The translations under genes were made by a program, and so were the position numbers. DNA of 64,000 nt from positions 1 to 64,000 of the forward strand of contig OY760867.2 of NCBI GenBank assembly GCA_963664035.2. The letters are read 5' to 3'. Source of the DNA: G958296245 sp963664035 (GTDB lineage: Bacteria; Chloroflexota; Dehalococcoidia; Lucifugimonadales; G958296245). Position 1 is the stretch's first letter, and each line of letters starts with the position of its first letter. This document shows, one piece after another, positions 15,715-23,774 of the stretch. The notes beneath the pieces are model-generated. The model was not told where the DNA came from, made no database searches, and worked only from the letters and a program-made list of their open reading frames with translations.

Positions 15715-16074
15715 CTAGCTTGGGGTCTCGCTGCTCACGAGGCCCACGCAGTTGCCCTCCGGGTCGGCGAACGTCGCGAACGTGACCATGCCTGGGATGG
15801 TGGTCACGGGCATCACGATCTTGCCGCCGCGCTCCTCCGCCTCCTTGAGCTTGGCGTCTATGTCCTCGACCTCGACGTAGAAGGTAATCGCGTTCGGCCC
15901 GCCGTTCGTGCCCGATATGCCGCCGTTGATCCCCGTGCCGCTCTGGGTATCGACCACGCCGTAGCCCATGGGGTTGGACGCGTCGATATGCCAGCCGAAC
16001 AGGTCGGCGTAGTACTCGTGCAGCTTTTCGGCGCCGCTGGACTGGATCTCGAAATGGACTACCGGATTGGGCAT
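15715..16074 (-). CDS. VOC-family (glyoxalase/dioxygenase fold) protein
   Basis: A 119-residue vicinal-oxygen-chelate domain. It starts VVHFEIQSSGAEKLHEYYADLFGWHID, contains ITFYVEVEDIDAKLKEAEERGGKIVMPVTTIPGMVTFATFADPEGNCVGLV, and matches the single-domain type with metal-ligand positions His and Glu. GGGAGGGTGAC precedes the ATG at 16074. Substrate unknown. Confidence 0.88.
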   Translation of the reverse strand: MPNPVVHFEIQSSGAEKLHEYYADLFGWHIDASNPMGYGVVDTQSGTGINGGISGTNGGPNAITFYVEVEDIDAKLKEAEERGGKIVMPVTTIPGMVTFATFADPEGNCVGLVSSETPS

Positions 16075-16163
16075 GTCGTCACCCTCCCAGGCTATTGGAA
16101 TTGCCCTCCATTGCGGGGAGCTTGGCTAGGTTAGCCGCTAACGGACTACGTGTCGAGTCCGAA

Positions 16164-17318
16164 TCATGTAGCTGGCTGGTCCGGAGCGGCGGCGGAGATG
16201 GTCCGGCCCGCGCGCACGGTCAGCGCGGGCTCCCAGCAGCCGCCCGGACGCTCGCTCCCCGCAACGTCGGCGAGCGGGGGCGCGTCCGGGTTCCAGCGTA
16301 TCACGGCAAGATCGGCGCCGGAGCCCGGCGCCAGCGTGCCCGCTTCTCCTTCGAGCCCGAGCGTCCGCGCCGGTCGGAGGCTTGCGCGCTCGAATGCGTC
16401 TTCGGCCTCCATGCCGGCGGCCATCAGCTTCGAGATGGTGCGCGGCATGTCGTGGCGGGGTGAGGAGTGGGCGTGCCGGACGTAGAAGTCGGTCGATATG
16501 GAGTCTGGCAGGAAGCCCTCCCGTACGGCCGTCTCGGCGACCCCGAAGTCGAAGGACATCATGCCGTGGCCGATGTCGAACTTGACGCCGCGCTCCCTGG
16601 CCTCCCATGCGGCATCGACCACGCGGCCCTCGGGCGCGAGGCCGCCTGGCCCTGCGTGGAAGCTGTAGGTCACCACGTCGCCGGGCCTGAGGAGGGCCAA
16701 CTGCTCGTCGACCGGCCAGTCGAACGGGTCCCAGCGCAGCCCGTAGAGCAGGGGCTTGCCGGCGCGCTCCGCCATCTCCAGGACCTTGCCCATGATCAGG
16801 CGTGGGTAGTGGTCGGCGGTGGCGGTGGACGCCAAGTTGGCGGCTATGCCCCAGATGAGCTCTGGATCGCCCTCTATGGCCCTGGCGCACGCGTCGACGT
16901 CCAGGTCATCCAGGTTGCGGAAGACGGCTCCCTGCTCCCGCTCGCCGCCGGCCGAGGCGTTGAGCGCCATGCGGATGCGTATGGACGCCGGAGCGATCAC
17001 ATCTTCCTTGTATGCAACCCAGTTGCCCGCGCCCGCGTCGCCCTGGGACATGATCGTCGTGGTGCATCTCGGGAGCATGAGGACGTCCGGGTCGATCCCG
17101 TACTTCCAGTCCGGCGGCGCCGGGTGGGCGTGCAGGTCGACGAATCCCGGCAGCAGCACGCAGTCGGGGAACTCCAGCGTCCTGTCGGTGCTGCCGGCGA
17201 CGTCCGGCCCAGAGGCCGCTATGCGGTCGCTTCTGATCGCCACCGCTCCGGGGCCGTCCAACCCCGTATCGGCGCAGAAGACCCGCCCCGCGCGTATCAG
17301 CAGGTCGTAATCGCTCAT
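16164..17318 (-). CDS. Amidohydrolase-family metal-dependent hydrolase
   Basis: 384 residues from the ATG at 17318, which has an excellent AGGAGGTG 6 nt upstream; the frame extends further without a ribosome site. The first metal-binding motif is LLPGFVDLHAHPAPP, and later metal ligands may be His in YSFHAGPGG and GHGMM, and Asp in SISTDFYVRHAHSS. The C-terminal small beta-domain (GEAGTLAPGSGADLAVIRW) is typical of the dihydroorotase/N-acyl-D-amino-acid deacylase branch. The reaction is not predictable beyond hydrolysis of an amide or ester. Confidence 0.85.
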   Translation of the reverse strand: MSDYDLLIRAGRVFCADTGLDGPGAVAIRSDRIAASGPDVAGSTDRTLEFPDCVLLPGFVDLHAHPAPPDWKYGIDPDVLMLPRCTTTIMSQGDAGAGNWVAYKEDVIAPASIRIRMALNASAGGEREQGAVFRNLDDLDVDACARAIEGDPELIWGIAANLASTATADHYPRLIMGKVLEMAERAGKPLLYGLRWDPFDWPVDEQLALLRPGDVVTYSFHAGPGGLAPEGRVVDAAWEARERGVKFDIGHGMMSFDFGVAETAVREGFLPDSISTDFYVRHAHSSPRHDMPRTISKLMAAGMEAEDAFERASLRPARTLGLEGEAGTLAPGSGADLAVIRWNPDAPPLADVAGSERPGGCWEPALTVRAGRTISAAAPDQPAT

Positions 17319-17476
17319 GGGGCGCACCTCCTGGCCGGCGCAATCTCGATACGGTGCGATGCAGGTTATCACGCAGCGGGAGGATGCTTCCACAAAGGGG
17401 CACGGGGATGCACGGGGTTTGGGAACCACAATACTCTTGTAGCCCAAGCGCCAACCAACATATAATGGATTGACTC

Positions 17477-17839
17477 ATGAACCTACCTAGATCGCGGGAG
17501 GGTTGGTATCTATTAGTCTTCCTTGCGCTATCCCTAACCGGCCTAGGGCTATTGGCGGGGCGCGAGATTGGAGATGGCGAAGGGTGGCTTGACACAACCC
17601 TCGACATCGTACAAGGAATGGAGGCGGTCGTTGTCGTAGGAGCGATGGCTACCTACGCGATTATGGAGGGAATATCCATGCTGGCGGAACGGTATCAGCA
17701 GCGGCGCTTTAACGAGGGGAAGGCCGAGGGGAAAGTCGAAGAGCGTAAGGCTATCATCAGGGCGCTCAATGCGAATCCCAGCAAGACCTATACGGCGGAA
17801 GAGGTGCGCCGCCTGATCGAGGAACGCAGAGACGGCTAG
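17477..17839 (+). CDS. Small protein with two membrane spans and charged tail
   Basis: 120 residues. Spans at about 10-28 (WYLLVFLALSLTGLGLLAG) and 47-66 (GMEAVVVVGAMATYAIMEG) are followed by a cytosolic, highly charged region with EGKAEGK and a helical end (TYTAEEVRRLIEER). No family recognised. It lies 1 nt before the SDR gene's TTG start, so they may be translated together. Confidence 0.6.
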   Translation: MNLPRSREGWYLLVFLALSLTGLGLLAGREIGDGEGWLDTTLDIVQGMEAVVVVGAMATYAIMEGISMLAERYQQRRFNEGKAEGKVEERKAIIRALNANPSKTYTAEEVRRLIEERRDG

Positions 17840-17840
17840 G

Positions 17841-18599
17841 TTGACCGCAGCAAGGACCGCGCTCGTCACCGGCGCAGCCGGCGGCATAGGCAGGGCCATT
17901 GCCCGCGCCCTGTCCGGCGCAGGCGTGCGCGTCATCGTCAGCGACGTGAGCGCCGGCGGGCGCGAGGCCGCCGAGGAGGTCGGCGGCCTCTTCCTCCAGG
18001 CCGATCTCGCCAGCATGGACGAGGCCGCCGCACTGGGCGAGCGCGCCGTCGAGCTCTGCGGCGGAGTGGACATCCTGGTCAACAACGCCGGCTTCCAGAA
18101 GATGGCCGCCGTCGAGGAGTACGACGACCGCACGTGGGCGCGCTTCCTACAGGTCATGCTGGTCGCGCCCTTCCAGCTCACCAAGCGGCTGCTGCCGGGC
18201 ATGAAGGAGCGCGGGTGGGGTCGCATCATCAACATATCGTCCATACACGGCCTCGTTGCGAGCCCATACAAGTCCGCCTACATCTCCGCCAAGCACGGCC
18301 TCATAGGGCTCACCAAGACGGTCGCGCTGGAGGCCGGCGTCCACGGGGTGACGGTGAACGCCATCTGCCCTGGCTTCGTGCGCACCCCGCTGGTCGAGGG
18401 CCAGATCGCCGACCAGGCGGCAGCCAACGGCATCGGCGTGGAAGAGGTGGTGGAGAAGATCATGCTGGAGCCCGCTGCGATCAAGCGGCTCATCGAGCCC
18501 GAGGAGGTCGCCAGGCTGGCCCTCTTCCTCGCCTCCGACGACGCCCGCTCCGTGACCGGCTCCGCATACTCGATAGACGCGGGGTGGACCGCCCGATAG
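17841..18599 (+). CDS. Short-chain dehydrogenase, 3-hydroxybutyrate dehydrogenase-like
   Basis: A 252-residue classical SDR. It has the cofactor loop TGAAGGIGRAIA, the NNAG motif, and a catalytic Ser-Tyr-Lys (IINISSIHGLVASPYKSAYISAKHG). The C-terminal AICPGFVRTPLVEGQI and IDAGWTAR resemble D-3-hydroxybutyrate dehydrogenases, which interconvert hydroxybutyrate and acetoacetate with NAD. The Asp after strand 2 (IVSDVS) fits NAD preference. The start is TTG at 17841, the only codon that keeps the N-terminus. Confidence 0.88.
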   Translation: MTAARTALVTGAAGGIGRAIARALSGAGVRVIVSDVSAGGREAAEEVGGLFLQADLASMDEAAALGERAVELCGGVDILVNNAGFQKMAAVEEYDDRTWARFLQVMLVAPFQLTKRLLPGMKERGWGRIINISSIHGLVASPYKSAYISAKHGLIGLTKTVALEAGVHGVTVNAICPGFVRTPLVEGQIADQAAANGIGVEEVVEKIMLEPAAIKRLIEPEEVARLALFLASDDARSVTGSAYSIDAGWTAR

Positions 18600-18629
18600 G
18601 ATGACAGCCGCCGCGCGGGGGAGCGTTTC

Positions 18630-19205
18630 GTGGAGCTGAGAATCTACGCCAAGAACATAAACGTCGACGACCGCACCGAGGACTACGTCCGCAAGAAGTT
18701 CGACCGCCTCAAGCGCCACCTCGCCGCGATCACCGACGCCAAGCTGGAGGTCTCCCGCACCTCGTCCCGCTCGCAGGACGACCGCGTGGTCGCCCAGATG
18801 ACCCTGGCCGTCAAGGGCAACGTGCTGCGCGCGCAGGAGCGCGGGGCCAACGTCTTCGCCGCCGTCGACTCGGTGGCCGACGTCCTCGACAGGCAGATCG
18901 GGCGCTTCAAGACGCGCGTCTATAGGTCCGAGCAGTCCAGGCGCGCCGCGCGCGCAGCCTCAGCCAGGGGCAGGGATCTCGGCCCGCCCCCGATCGAAGA
19001 CGACGCCGAGGGCGAGGCGGAGTCCAGGGTCGTACGCGCCAAGCGCTTCCGCATGAACCCGATGTCCGTGGCCGACGCCATCGACCAGATGGACATGCTG
19101 AGTCACCAGTTCTTCCTCTTCTACAACGCCGAGACCGACGAGTACAACGTCGTCTACCAGAGGAAGGACGGCGACTACGGCGTCATCGAGCCCGAGCTCG
19201 TGTGA
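18630..19205 (+). CDS. hpf: Long-form ribosome hibernation promoting factor
   Basis: 191 residues. The N-terminal ~100 are the RaiA/YfiA domain (MELRIYAKNINVDDRTEDYVRKKFDRLKRHL) that binds the 30S decoding region. A linker rich in Arg, Ala and acidic residues follows. The C-terminal ~55 (VRAKRFRMNPMSVADAIDQMDMLSHQFFLFYNAET...VVYQRKDGDYGVIEPEL) are the dimerisation domain that pairs two ribosomes into a 100S particle. GTG start at 18630, 30 nt after the SDR stop. Confidence 0.95.
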   Translation: MELRIYAKNINVDDRTEDYVRKKFDRLKRHLAAITDAKLEVSRTSSRSQDDRVVAQMTLAVKGNVLRAQERGANVFAAVDSVADVLDRQIGRFKTRVYRSEQSRRAARAASARGRDLGPPPIEDDAEGEAESRVVRAKRFRMNPMSVADAIDQMDMLSHQFFLFYNAETDEYNVVYQRKDGDYGVIEPELV

Positions 19206-19238
19206 GCCGTTTCGCCATCCCGCCCCCCATCTCACCGC

Positions 19239-19290
19239 CGACCTGATTTGCCCCCATCCTAACCTTCCCCCGCAGACGGGGGAAGGGACT
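19239..19290. repeat. Dispersed 50-bp C-rich hairpin repeat, copy 2
   Basis: Matches 3555-3604 almost base for base. The hairpin has a perfect 10-bp stem, CCTTCCCCCG (19263-19272) with CGGGGGAAGG (19277-19286), around the loop CAGA. It lies between the convergent hpf and opuAC-like genes and could end transcription from either side, though no T-run follows. Confidence 0.7.
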
Positions 19291-19322
19291 TACGGCGGCG
19301 CTAGGCTGGTATCTGCGGCAGC

Positions 19323-20396
19323 CTACTCCTCCGGCCAGCCGTCCGGTATCTCCTTGGCGTCCAGCGCGGACTGGACCGCCGCGGCTGCGTCGGACGTGAC
19401 CCATCCCTTCCAGAGGTCGGCCCTGCTGTTCAGCCACCAGAGCGCCGCGTCGTTCGCGCTCGCGCCCTCGTTCTCGTTCAGCCAGGCGGCGACCTCTTTG
19501 TAGACGCCGATGTTGAAGTCCCACTTCCGCAGCATGGCGACGACGTCGGGCGCCCTGACCGGCATCTCAGGATGCACCGCGATCAGGATCGTCGCGTCCT
19601 CGTACGCGCAGGCCTTCGTGGTGAACCAGCACTCGTCGCTGTACGCCGGCTCTTCGAGCCGCACCAGGTCGAGGATCAGCGCCGGGTCGTTCGTGCCCCA
19701 CTGGTAGCCAAGCCAGGGCTCTTCCTTCTCGTAGGCGCCGTACAGGTCGGCGTTGCCCGCCGCTCCATCCCCCGGGTTGACGACGTGGACGTGGTCGGCC
19801 AGCCCGTAGCCCTCGATCTGCGCAGCGTTCACCACCTCGCACGCCCAGCCGATCACGCACGACACCAGCCTCGCCTTGCCGCCCGTCTCCGCGGTGGCGA
19901 ACAGGGCCTTGTACTGGTCGTCCTTCAGGTCCTCGACGCTGTCGAGGTCCGGGTACTGCTCCTGCAGGTAGGCCGGGATCACGAAAGACGACTGCCAGTC
20001 CTTGCCCAGGCTCTCGCCCACGGAGACCACTTCCCCGGCTGCCTGCGCTTCCATCCAGGCTTCGTCCTGGTTGGGCAGCCATATCTCCATGGTCACGTGG
20101 GTGTCGCCCTTCCGCAGGCCGTTGAAGAGCGGCAGCGTGGCCCCGAGCACCACGTCGGTGGGGTAGCCGTAGCCCTTCTCCACGATGTACTGGGCTATGC
20201 GGTCCTGTATCTGGGCGCTGCTCCAGTTCAAGTCGCTGAAGATGATGACCTCTTTCGGCGGTTCGGGAGGCGCAACCTCGACGATCTTCTCCACCTCCAC
20301 GATCTTCTCGACGACCTCGGGTTCTGACGTGCACGCTAGGGTGACGGCCATGATAGCCGTCACTGCCGCCAGAATGAAAATCCACTTGGATAGCAT
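19323..20396 (-). CDS. Glycine betaine/proline-type ABC transporter substrate-binding lipoprotein
   Basis: 357 residues. The signal peptide ends in a lipobox at AVTLAC (Cys22). A short Glu/Val/Lys linker follows (VVEKIVEVEKIVEV), then an OpuAC domain (VIIFSDLNWSSAQIQDRIAQYIVEKGYGYPTDVVLG...). Aromatic and Trp residues common in betaine cages are present (LPNQDEAWM, WLGYQWGTNDP). It captures a quaternary amine or similar osmolyte outside the membrane for the permease and ATPase encoded just upstream. AGGAGGATT before the ATG. Confidence 0.92.
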   Translation of the reverse strand: MLSKWIFILAAVTAIMAVTLACTSEPEVVEKIVEVEKIVEVAPPEPPKEVIIFSDLNWSSAQIQDRIAQYIVEKGYGYPTDVVLGATLPLFNGLRKGDTHVTMEIWLPNQDEAWMEAQAAGEVVSVGESLGKDWQSSFVIPAYLQEQYPDLDSVEDLKDDQYKALFATAETGGKARLVSCVIGWACEVVNAAQIEGYGLADHVHVVNPGDGAAGNADLYGAYEKEEPWLGYQWGTNDPALILDLVRLEEPAYSDECWFTTKACAYEDATILIAVHPEMPVRAPDVVAMLRKWDFNIGVYKEVAAWLNENEGASANDAALWWLNSRADLWKGWVTSDAAAAVQSALDAKEIPDGWPEE

Positions 20397-20471
20397 AACG
20401 AATCCTCCTGTTACTCAGGTTCCCCTAAGAGTACCACGATTGATACTGGGCGGGGCCTGTTTCTCGACGGT

Positions 20472-21521
20472 TTAACCCGCGCTTCTCATCGACTCCTGCC
20501 GGCTGCGGGCCACCGACTGGGTGAGGCGGTCTATTATGATCGCGAGGAAGACGATGGCGAGCCCGGCGATTGCCCCATTGCCCGGCTGGTTCTTCTGCAA
20601 CGCCCTCAGCACGTTGTCGCCAAGGCCGCCGGCGGCCACCATGCTGGCGATGGTGACCATCGCCAGGGCCATCATCGTCGTCTGGTTGATCCCCGCCATG
20701 ATCGTGGGCAAGGCCATCGGTATCTGGACCTTGGTCAGTATCTGCCACGGCGACGCCCCGAACGCGCGGGCCGCCTCGACGGTCTCGGCGGACACCTGGC
20801 GGATGCCCAGGTTGGTCAGGCGGATTACCGGCGGGACAGCGTATATGATGGTGGCGAAGATGCCGGCCGGCTTACCCAATCCGAAGAAGAGGATGCCGGG
20901 AAGCAGGTAGACGAAGCTCGGCATCGTCTGCATCCCGTCCAGGATGGGGCGCATCACGTTGTCCGCCATCCGGCTGCGCGCGCCAATGACGCCCAGCGGA
21001 AGGCCGATCGACATCGAGACGGCCACGGCCACCACCATCAGCGCCACGGTGTCTATCATGTTCTCCCATAGGTCCATGAATCCCACGAAGAGCAGCGCGA
21101 AGGACGTGAAGGCGAGCAGGCTCCATCTACCCACCGCGAAGGAGAGCAGCGCGAGACCGATCACGACGGCCGGCCAGGGGAGCCACTTCAACGCCCTCTC
21201 GATGTTGACGATCGCGTAGGTGACGCCCGTGCTCAGCCCGTCGAACAGCCATGCGCCCTCCCGCGTCATCCAGTCCACCGCGTCGTCTACGGCCCGGCCC
21301 GTGACGTCCCGCACCGACCTGTCCAGCGTTATGGAGCCGTCGCTGGAGGTCTCGGTGGACACCGTGGTCGGGTAGCCCATCCCAGGCTCCCAGACCAGCA
21401 GGCACGCCGCCACCACGACTACGACCGCGATCAGCCCGCCCGCCCAGCGGTAGACCGGCGAGGCGGCCGCGCGCCGCGCCCAGCTCTCGACCCCGCCCCG
21501 GCCGTCGTCGGTTTGGGCCAT
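20472..21521 (-). CDS. Glycine betaine/proline-type ABC transporter permease
   Basis: A 349-residue inner-membrane protein. An N-terminal span (about 25-46) and a periplasmic segment precede a BPD_transp_1 core of about five to six spans. The EAA loop contacting the ATPase is visible as VEAARAFGASPWQILTKVQIPMALPTIMAG. The order resembles OpuAB/ProW. It starts 10 nt after the ATPase gene and is followed 75 nt later by the substrate-binding protein. Confidence 0.93.
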   Translation of the reverse strand: MAQTDDGRGGVESWARRAAASPVYRWAGGLIAVVVVVAACLLVWEPGMGYPTTVSTETSSDGSITLDRSVRDVTGRAVDDAVDWMTREGAWLFDGLSTGVTYAIVNIERALKWLPWPAVVIGLALLSFAVGRWSLLAFTSFALLFVGFMDLWENMIDTVALMVVAVAVSMSIGLPLGVIGARSRMADNVMRPILDGMQTMPSFVYLLPGILFFGLGKPAGIFATIIYAVPPVIRLTNLGIRQVSAETVEAARAFGASPWQILTKVQIPMALPTIMAGINQTTMMALAMVTIASMVAAGGLGDNVLRALQKNQPGNGAIAGLAIVFLAIIIDRLTQSVARSRQESMRSAG

Positions 21522-21531
21522 GCCGGACCTC

Positions 21532-22725
21532 CTAGCCTTCCTCGGAGATGCCCATGAGCAGCGCGCTCACCGGGATCTCCCCCAGCAGGCTGCCCTGCTT
21601 GCCGACCACGGCGATCGGGTACTCCGACTCCGCCGCCTTCGGGATTATCGACTCGATGCTGTCGTCGGGGTCCGCCGTCACCGCCTCGACGACCTCGGCG
21701 CCTTCCAGCGTCTCCTTTCGCTGCGACACCAGCGCCCTGGCGTGCTCCTCCGTCAGGATCCCGCGCAGGGTGAAGTTCCGAGCTATCAGGAACACCTCGT
21801 CGATGCCGTGGTTCATCATGGCGTGCAGCGCGACGCGCGGCCCCTGCCTCTCGTACACCACGACGTCCGGCTCCCGCATGATCGCCCTCGCGGAGACCAC
21901 CTTCGCCCGCGAAACGTCCCGCACGAACTCGGTCACGTAGTCGTCGGTCGGAAGCGTTACGATCTCCTCCGGCGAACCCTCCTGGATGATCTCCCCGTCC
22001 CGCATGATCGCGATCCTGTCGCCGATCTTGAGGGCCTCGTTCAGGTCGTGCGTGATGAAGACGATGGTCTTGTGGAGATCCGACTGGAGGGTGACGAGCT
22101 CGTCCTGCATCTCCCTCCGTATCAGGGGGTCGAGCCCGCTGAACGGCTCGTCCATCAATATCACTTCGGAGTCCACCGCCAGCGCGCGCGCCAGCCCGAC
22201 GCGCTGCTGCATCCCGCCGCTCATCTCGCTGGGGTAGTAGCTCTCCCAGCCGTCGAGGCCGACGGTCTCTACGGCCTTCGCCGCCGCCCTGTACCGCGTC
22301 TCCTTGTCGACGCCGCGCACCTCCAGCCCGTACGCCACGTTGTCCAGCACCCGCCTGTGAGGCAGCAGCGCGTAATGCTGGAAGACCATGGCGACCTTGC
22401 TGCGCCGGAAGCGCATCAACTCGTCGGGATCGTAGGCGCAGATGTCCTCGCCGTCGAAGCGTATCTGCCCCCTGGTGGCCTCTATGAGCCGGATCAGGCA
22501 GCGCACCAGGGTCGACTTGCCGCTGCCCGACAGCCCCATGACCACGAATATCTGCCCCGGGGAGACCCCGAACGAGATGTCCCGAAGCCCCACCACGACG
22601 CCCAGCTCGCTCTGGATGTCGGCGCGGCTCATCTCCGCGTACTCGGGATCGAAGACCCGCTCCGGCCTGTCGCCGAAGACCTTCCACACGCCCTCGACTT
22701 CGATACGATGCTCCGGCTCGTCCAC
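21532..22725 (-). CDS. Glycine betaine/proline-type ABC transporter ATP-binding protein with CBS domains
   Basis: 397 residues starting at GTG 22725, preceded by AGGAGAGG at -6; the frame extends 10 codons more. Walker A is GLSGSGKST (about 64-72), the signature SGGMQQRVGLARAL, and Walker B EVILMDEPFSGLDP. The C-terminal ~120 residues contain tandem CBS-type repeats (VVYERQGPRVALHAMMNHGIDEVFLI, PDDSIESIIPKAAESEYPIAVV) that in OpuAA sense ionic strength. First gene of the three-gene importer operon. Confidence 0.93.
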   Translation of the reverse strand: MDEPEHRIEVEGVWKVFGDRPERVFDPEYAEMSRADIQSELGVVVGLRDISFGVSPGQIFVVMGLSGSGKSTLVRCLIRLIEATRGQIRFDGEDICAYDPDELMRFRRSKVAMVFQHYALLPHRRVLDNVAYGLEVRGVDKETRYRAAAKAVETVGLDGWESYYPSEMSGGMQQRVGLARALAVDSEVILMDEPFSGLDPLIRREMQDELVTLQSDLHKTIVFITHDLNEALKIGDRIAIMRDGEIIQEGSPEEIVTLPTDDYVTEFVRDVSRAKVVSARAIMREPDVVVYERQGPRVALHAMMNHGIDEVFLIARNFTLRGILTEEHARALVSQRKETLEGAEVVEAVTADPDDSIESIIPKAAESEYPIAVVGKQGSLLGEIPVSALLMGISEEG

Positions 22726-22811
22726 GTCGCCTCTCCTTGGCGCGTAGCCTATCACATTCGCGCCCCCGTCACAGCATCGGGTCCATAAGATAAGAGATCA
22801 TGTATCAAGAC

Positions 22812-22840
22812 TTGACGCCCTCGAACGCAAGTGCTAACAT
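22812..22840 (+). promoter_or_regulatory. Putative promoter reading into a gene-poor gap
   Basis: TTGACG (22812-22817), a 17-bp spacer and TAACAT (22835-22840). The only downstream plus-strand frame is a 53-codon one from ATG 22847 to about 23008 with no recognised family. The gap 22756-23084 holds nothing else convincing apart from three near-repeats of AATGGAACA at 23007-23036. Confidence 0.3.
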
Positions 22841-23084
22841 TGCCTCATGCAAGGCAACCCACATACTGCGCAGCCTGGCCCGCAGACAGGCCAAAGCCGA
22901 CGCCCGGAACCCTGTTCCAATGTCGTCCGAATCCGCCCCGATCACGGTTCGGTCGTAGCCCAAAGGCGTTCCGACACCCTCCCAAGAGACCCGGAGCCCA
23001 GATAGGAAATGGAACAAAATGGAACAGAATGGAACAACTTTTCGCCCCGGCTCCCCCAGGTGAAGCCGAGAGACTGCCATGGGC

Positions 23085-23774
23085 CTACGCCGTTCGAGAA
23101 GACAGGCGCCTGACCGCGAACGGCGCGGCCGCCAGCAGCGCCGCCTCGATGATCGTCGCCCCCGCTATCCACATCGTCGCGTCGAAGAAGAAGCCCTGCG
23201 GGAACATCGCGATCAGGTAGTGGCGCCTCGGATCGAGCTGCCATAGGTCGTTGCTGAAGCTGACCAGGTGGAAGGCCAGGAACAGCCGGTCGAACCCCAC
23301 CAGCGTCCCGATGCCGGCGAGCGCCGCCAGGCCGAGCGTAACCCAACCGCCCCATGCCAGGCGCCGCATCAGCCGCGGCAGGAATGCGCGCCTGCCCAGG
23401 TACAGCCCCACGACGGCGTAAGCGGCCAGGTACAGCCCCGTCAGCCACTGGACCGCGTAGACGCCCCGCACCAGCCCCTTCACGTCCTTCATGTGCAGCA
23501 CCTCGCGCTCCGTGTACAGGCTCCGGAGGACGCCGCCCTGCACGACGCGCACGTCGAGGAACTCCTCGTCGTTGTTGAAGTAGTCCCTGATCTGCTTGCC
23601 GGCGCCCAGCAGCTCGTCCATGCCGATGCCAGTCCTGCCGGGGACGTCGTACGCGTCGAAGCCGTAGCTGTACAGGAAGGGCGCGTTGATGACCAGGCGC
23701 GTGTTCGTGGCGATCAGGAAGACGGGCACGGCCGCGACGAACAGGCCGGCGGCCGCCATGCGCAGGGCCTTCAC
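23085..23774 (-). CDS. DUF1461/TIGR01906-type integral membrane protein
   Basis: 229 residues from GTG 23774, which overlaps the upstream stop as GTGA. The pattern is an N-terminal span (about 4-24), an extracytoplasmic loop (FLYSYGFDAYDVPGRTGIGMDELLGAGKQIRDYFNNDEEFLDVRV... HMKDVKGLVRGVYAV) and three further spans. The loop motif and the late FHLVSFSNDLWQLDP.RHYLI.MFPQGFFFDA are hallmarks of the DUF1461 (Lit-like) family. Lit-type members act in lipoprotein acyl transfer; whether that applies here is unclear. The partner genes are corrinoid-related. Confidence 0.85.
   Translation of the reverse strand: MKALRMAAAGLFVAAVPVFLIATNTRLVINAPFLYSYGFDAYDVPGRTGIGMDELLGAGKQIRDYFNNDEEFLDVRVVQGGVLRSLYTEREVLHMKDVKGLVRGVYAVQWLTGLYLAAYAVVGLYLGRRAFLPRLMRRLAWGGWVTLGLAALAGIGTLVGFDRLFLAFHLVSFSNDLWQLDPRRHYLIAMFPQGFFFDATMWIAGATIIEAALLAAAPFAVRRLSSRTA

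Noticed and set aside
22805..23080. A 91-codon minus-strand frame between the ABC ATPase gene and the DUF1461 gene.
   Set aside because: No ribosome site, no recognisable domain, and part of it is simple repeat (AATGGAACA).
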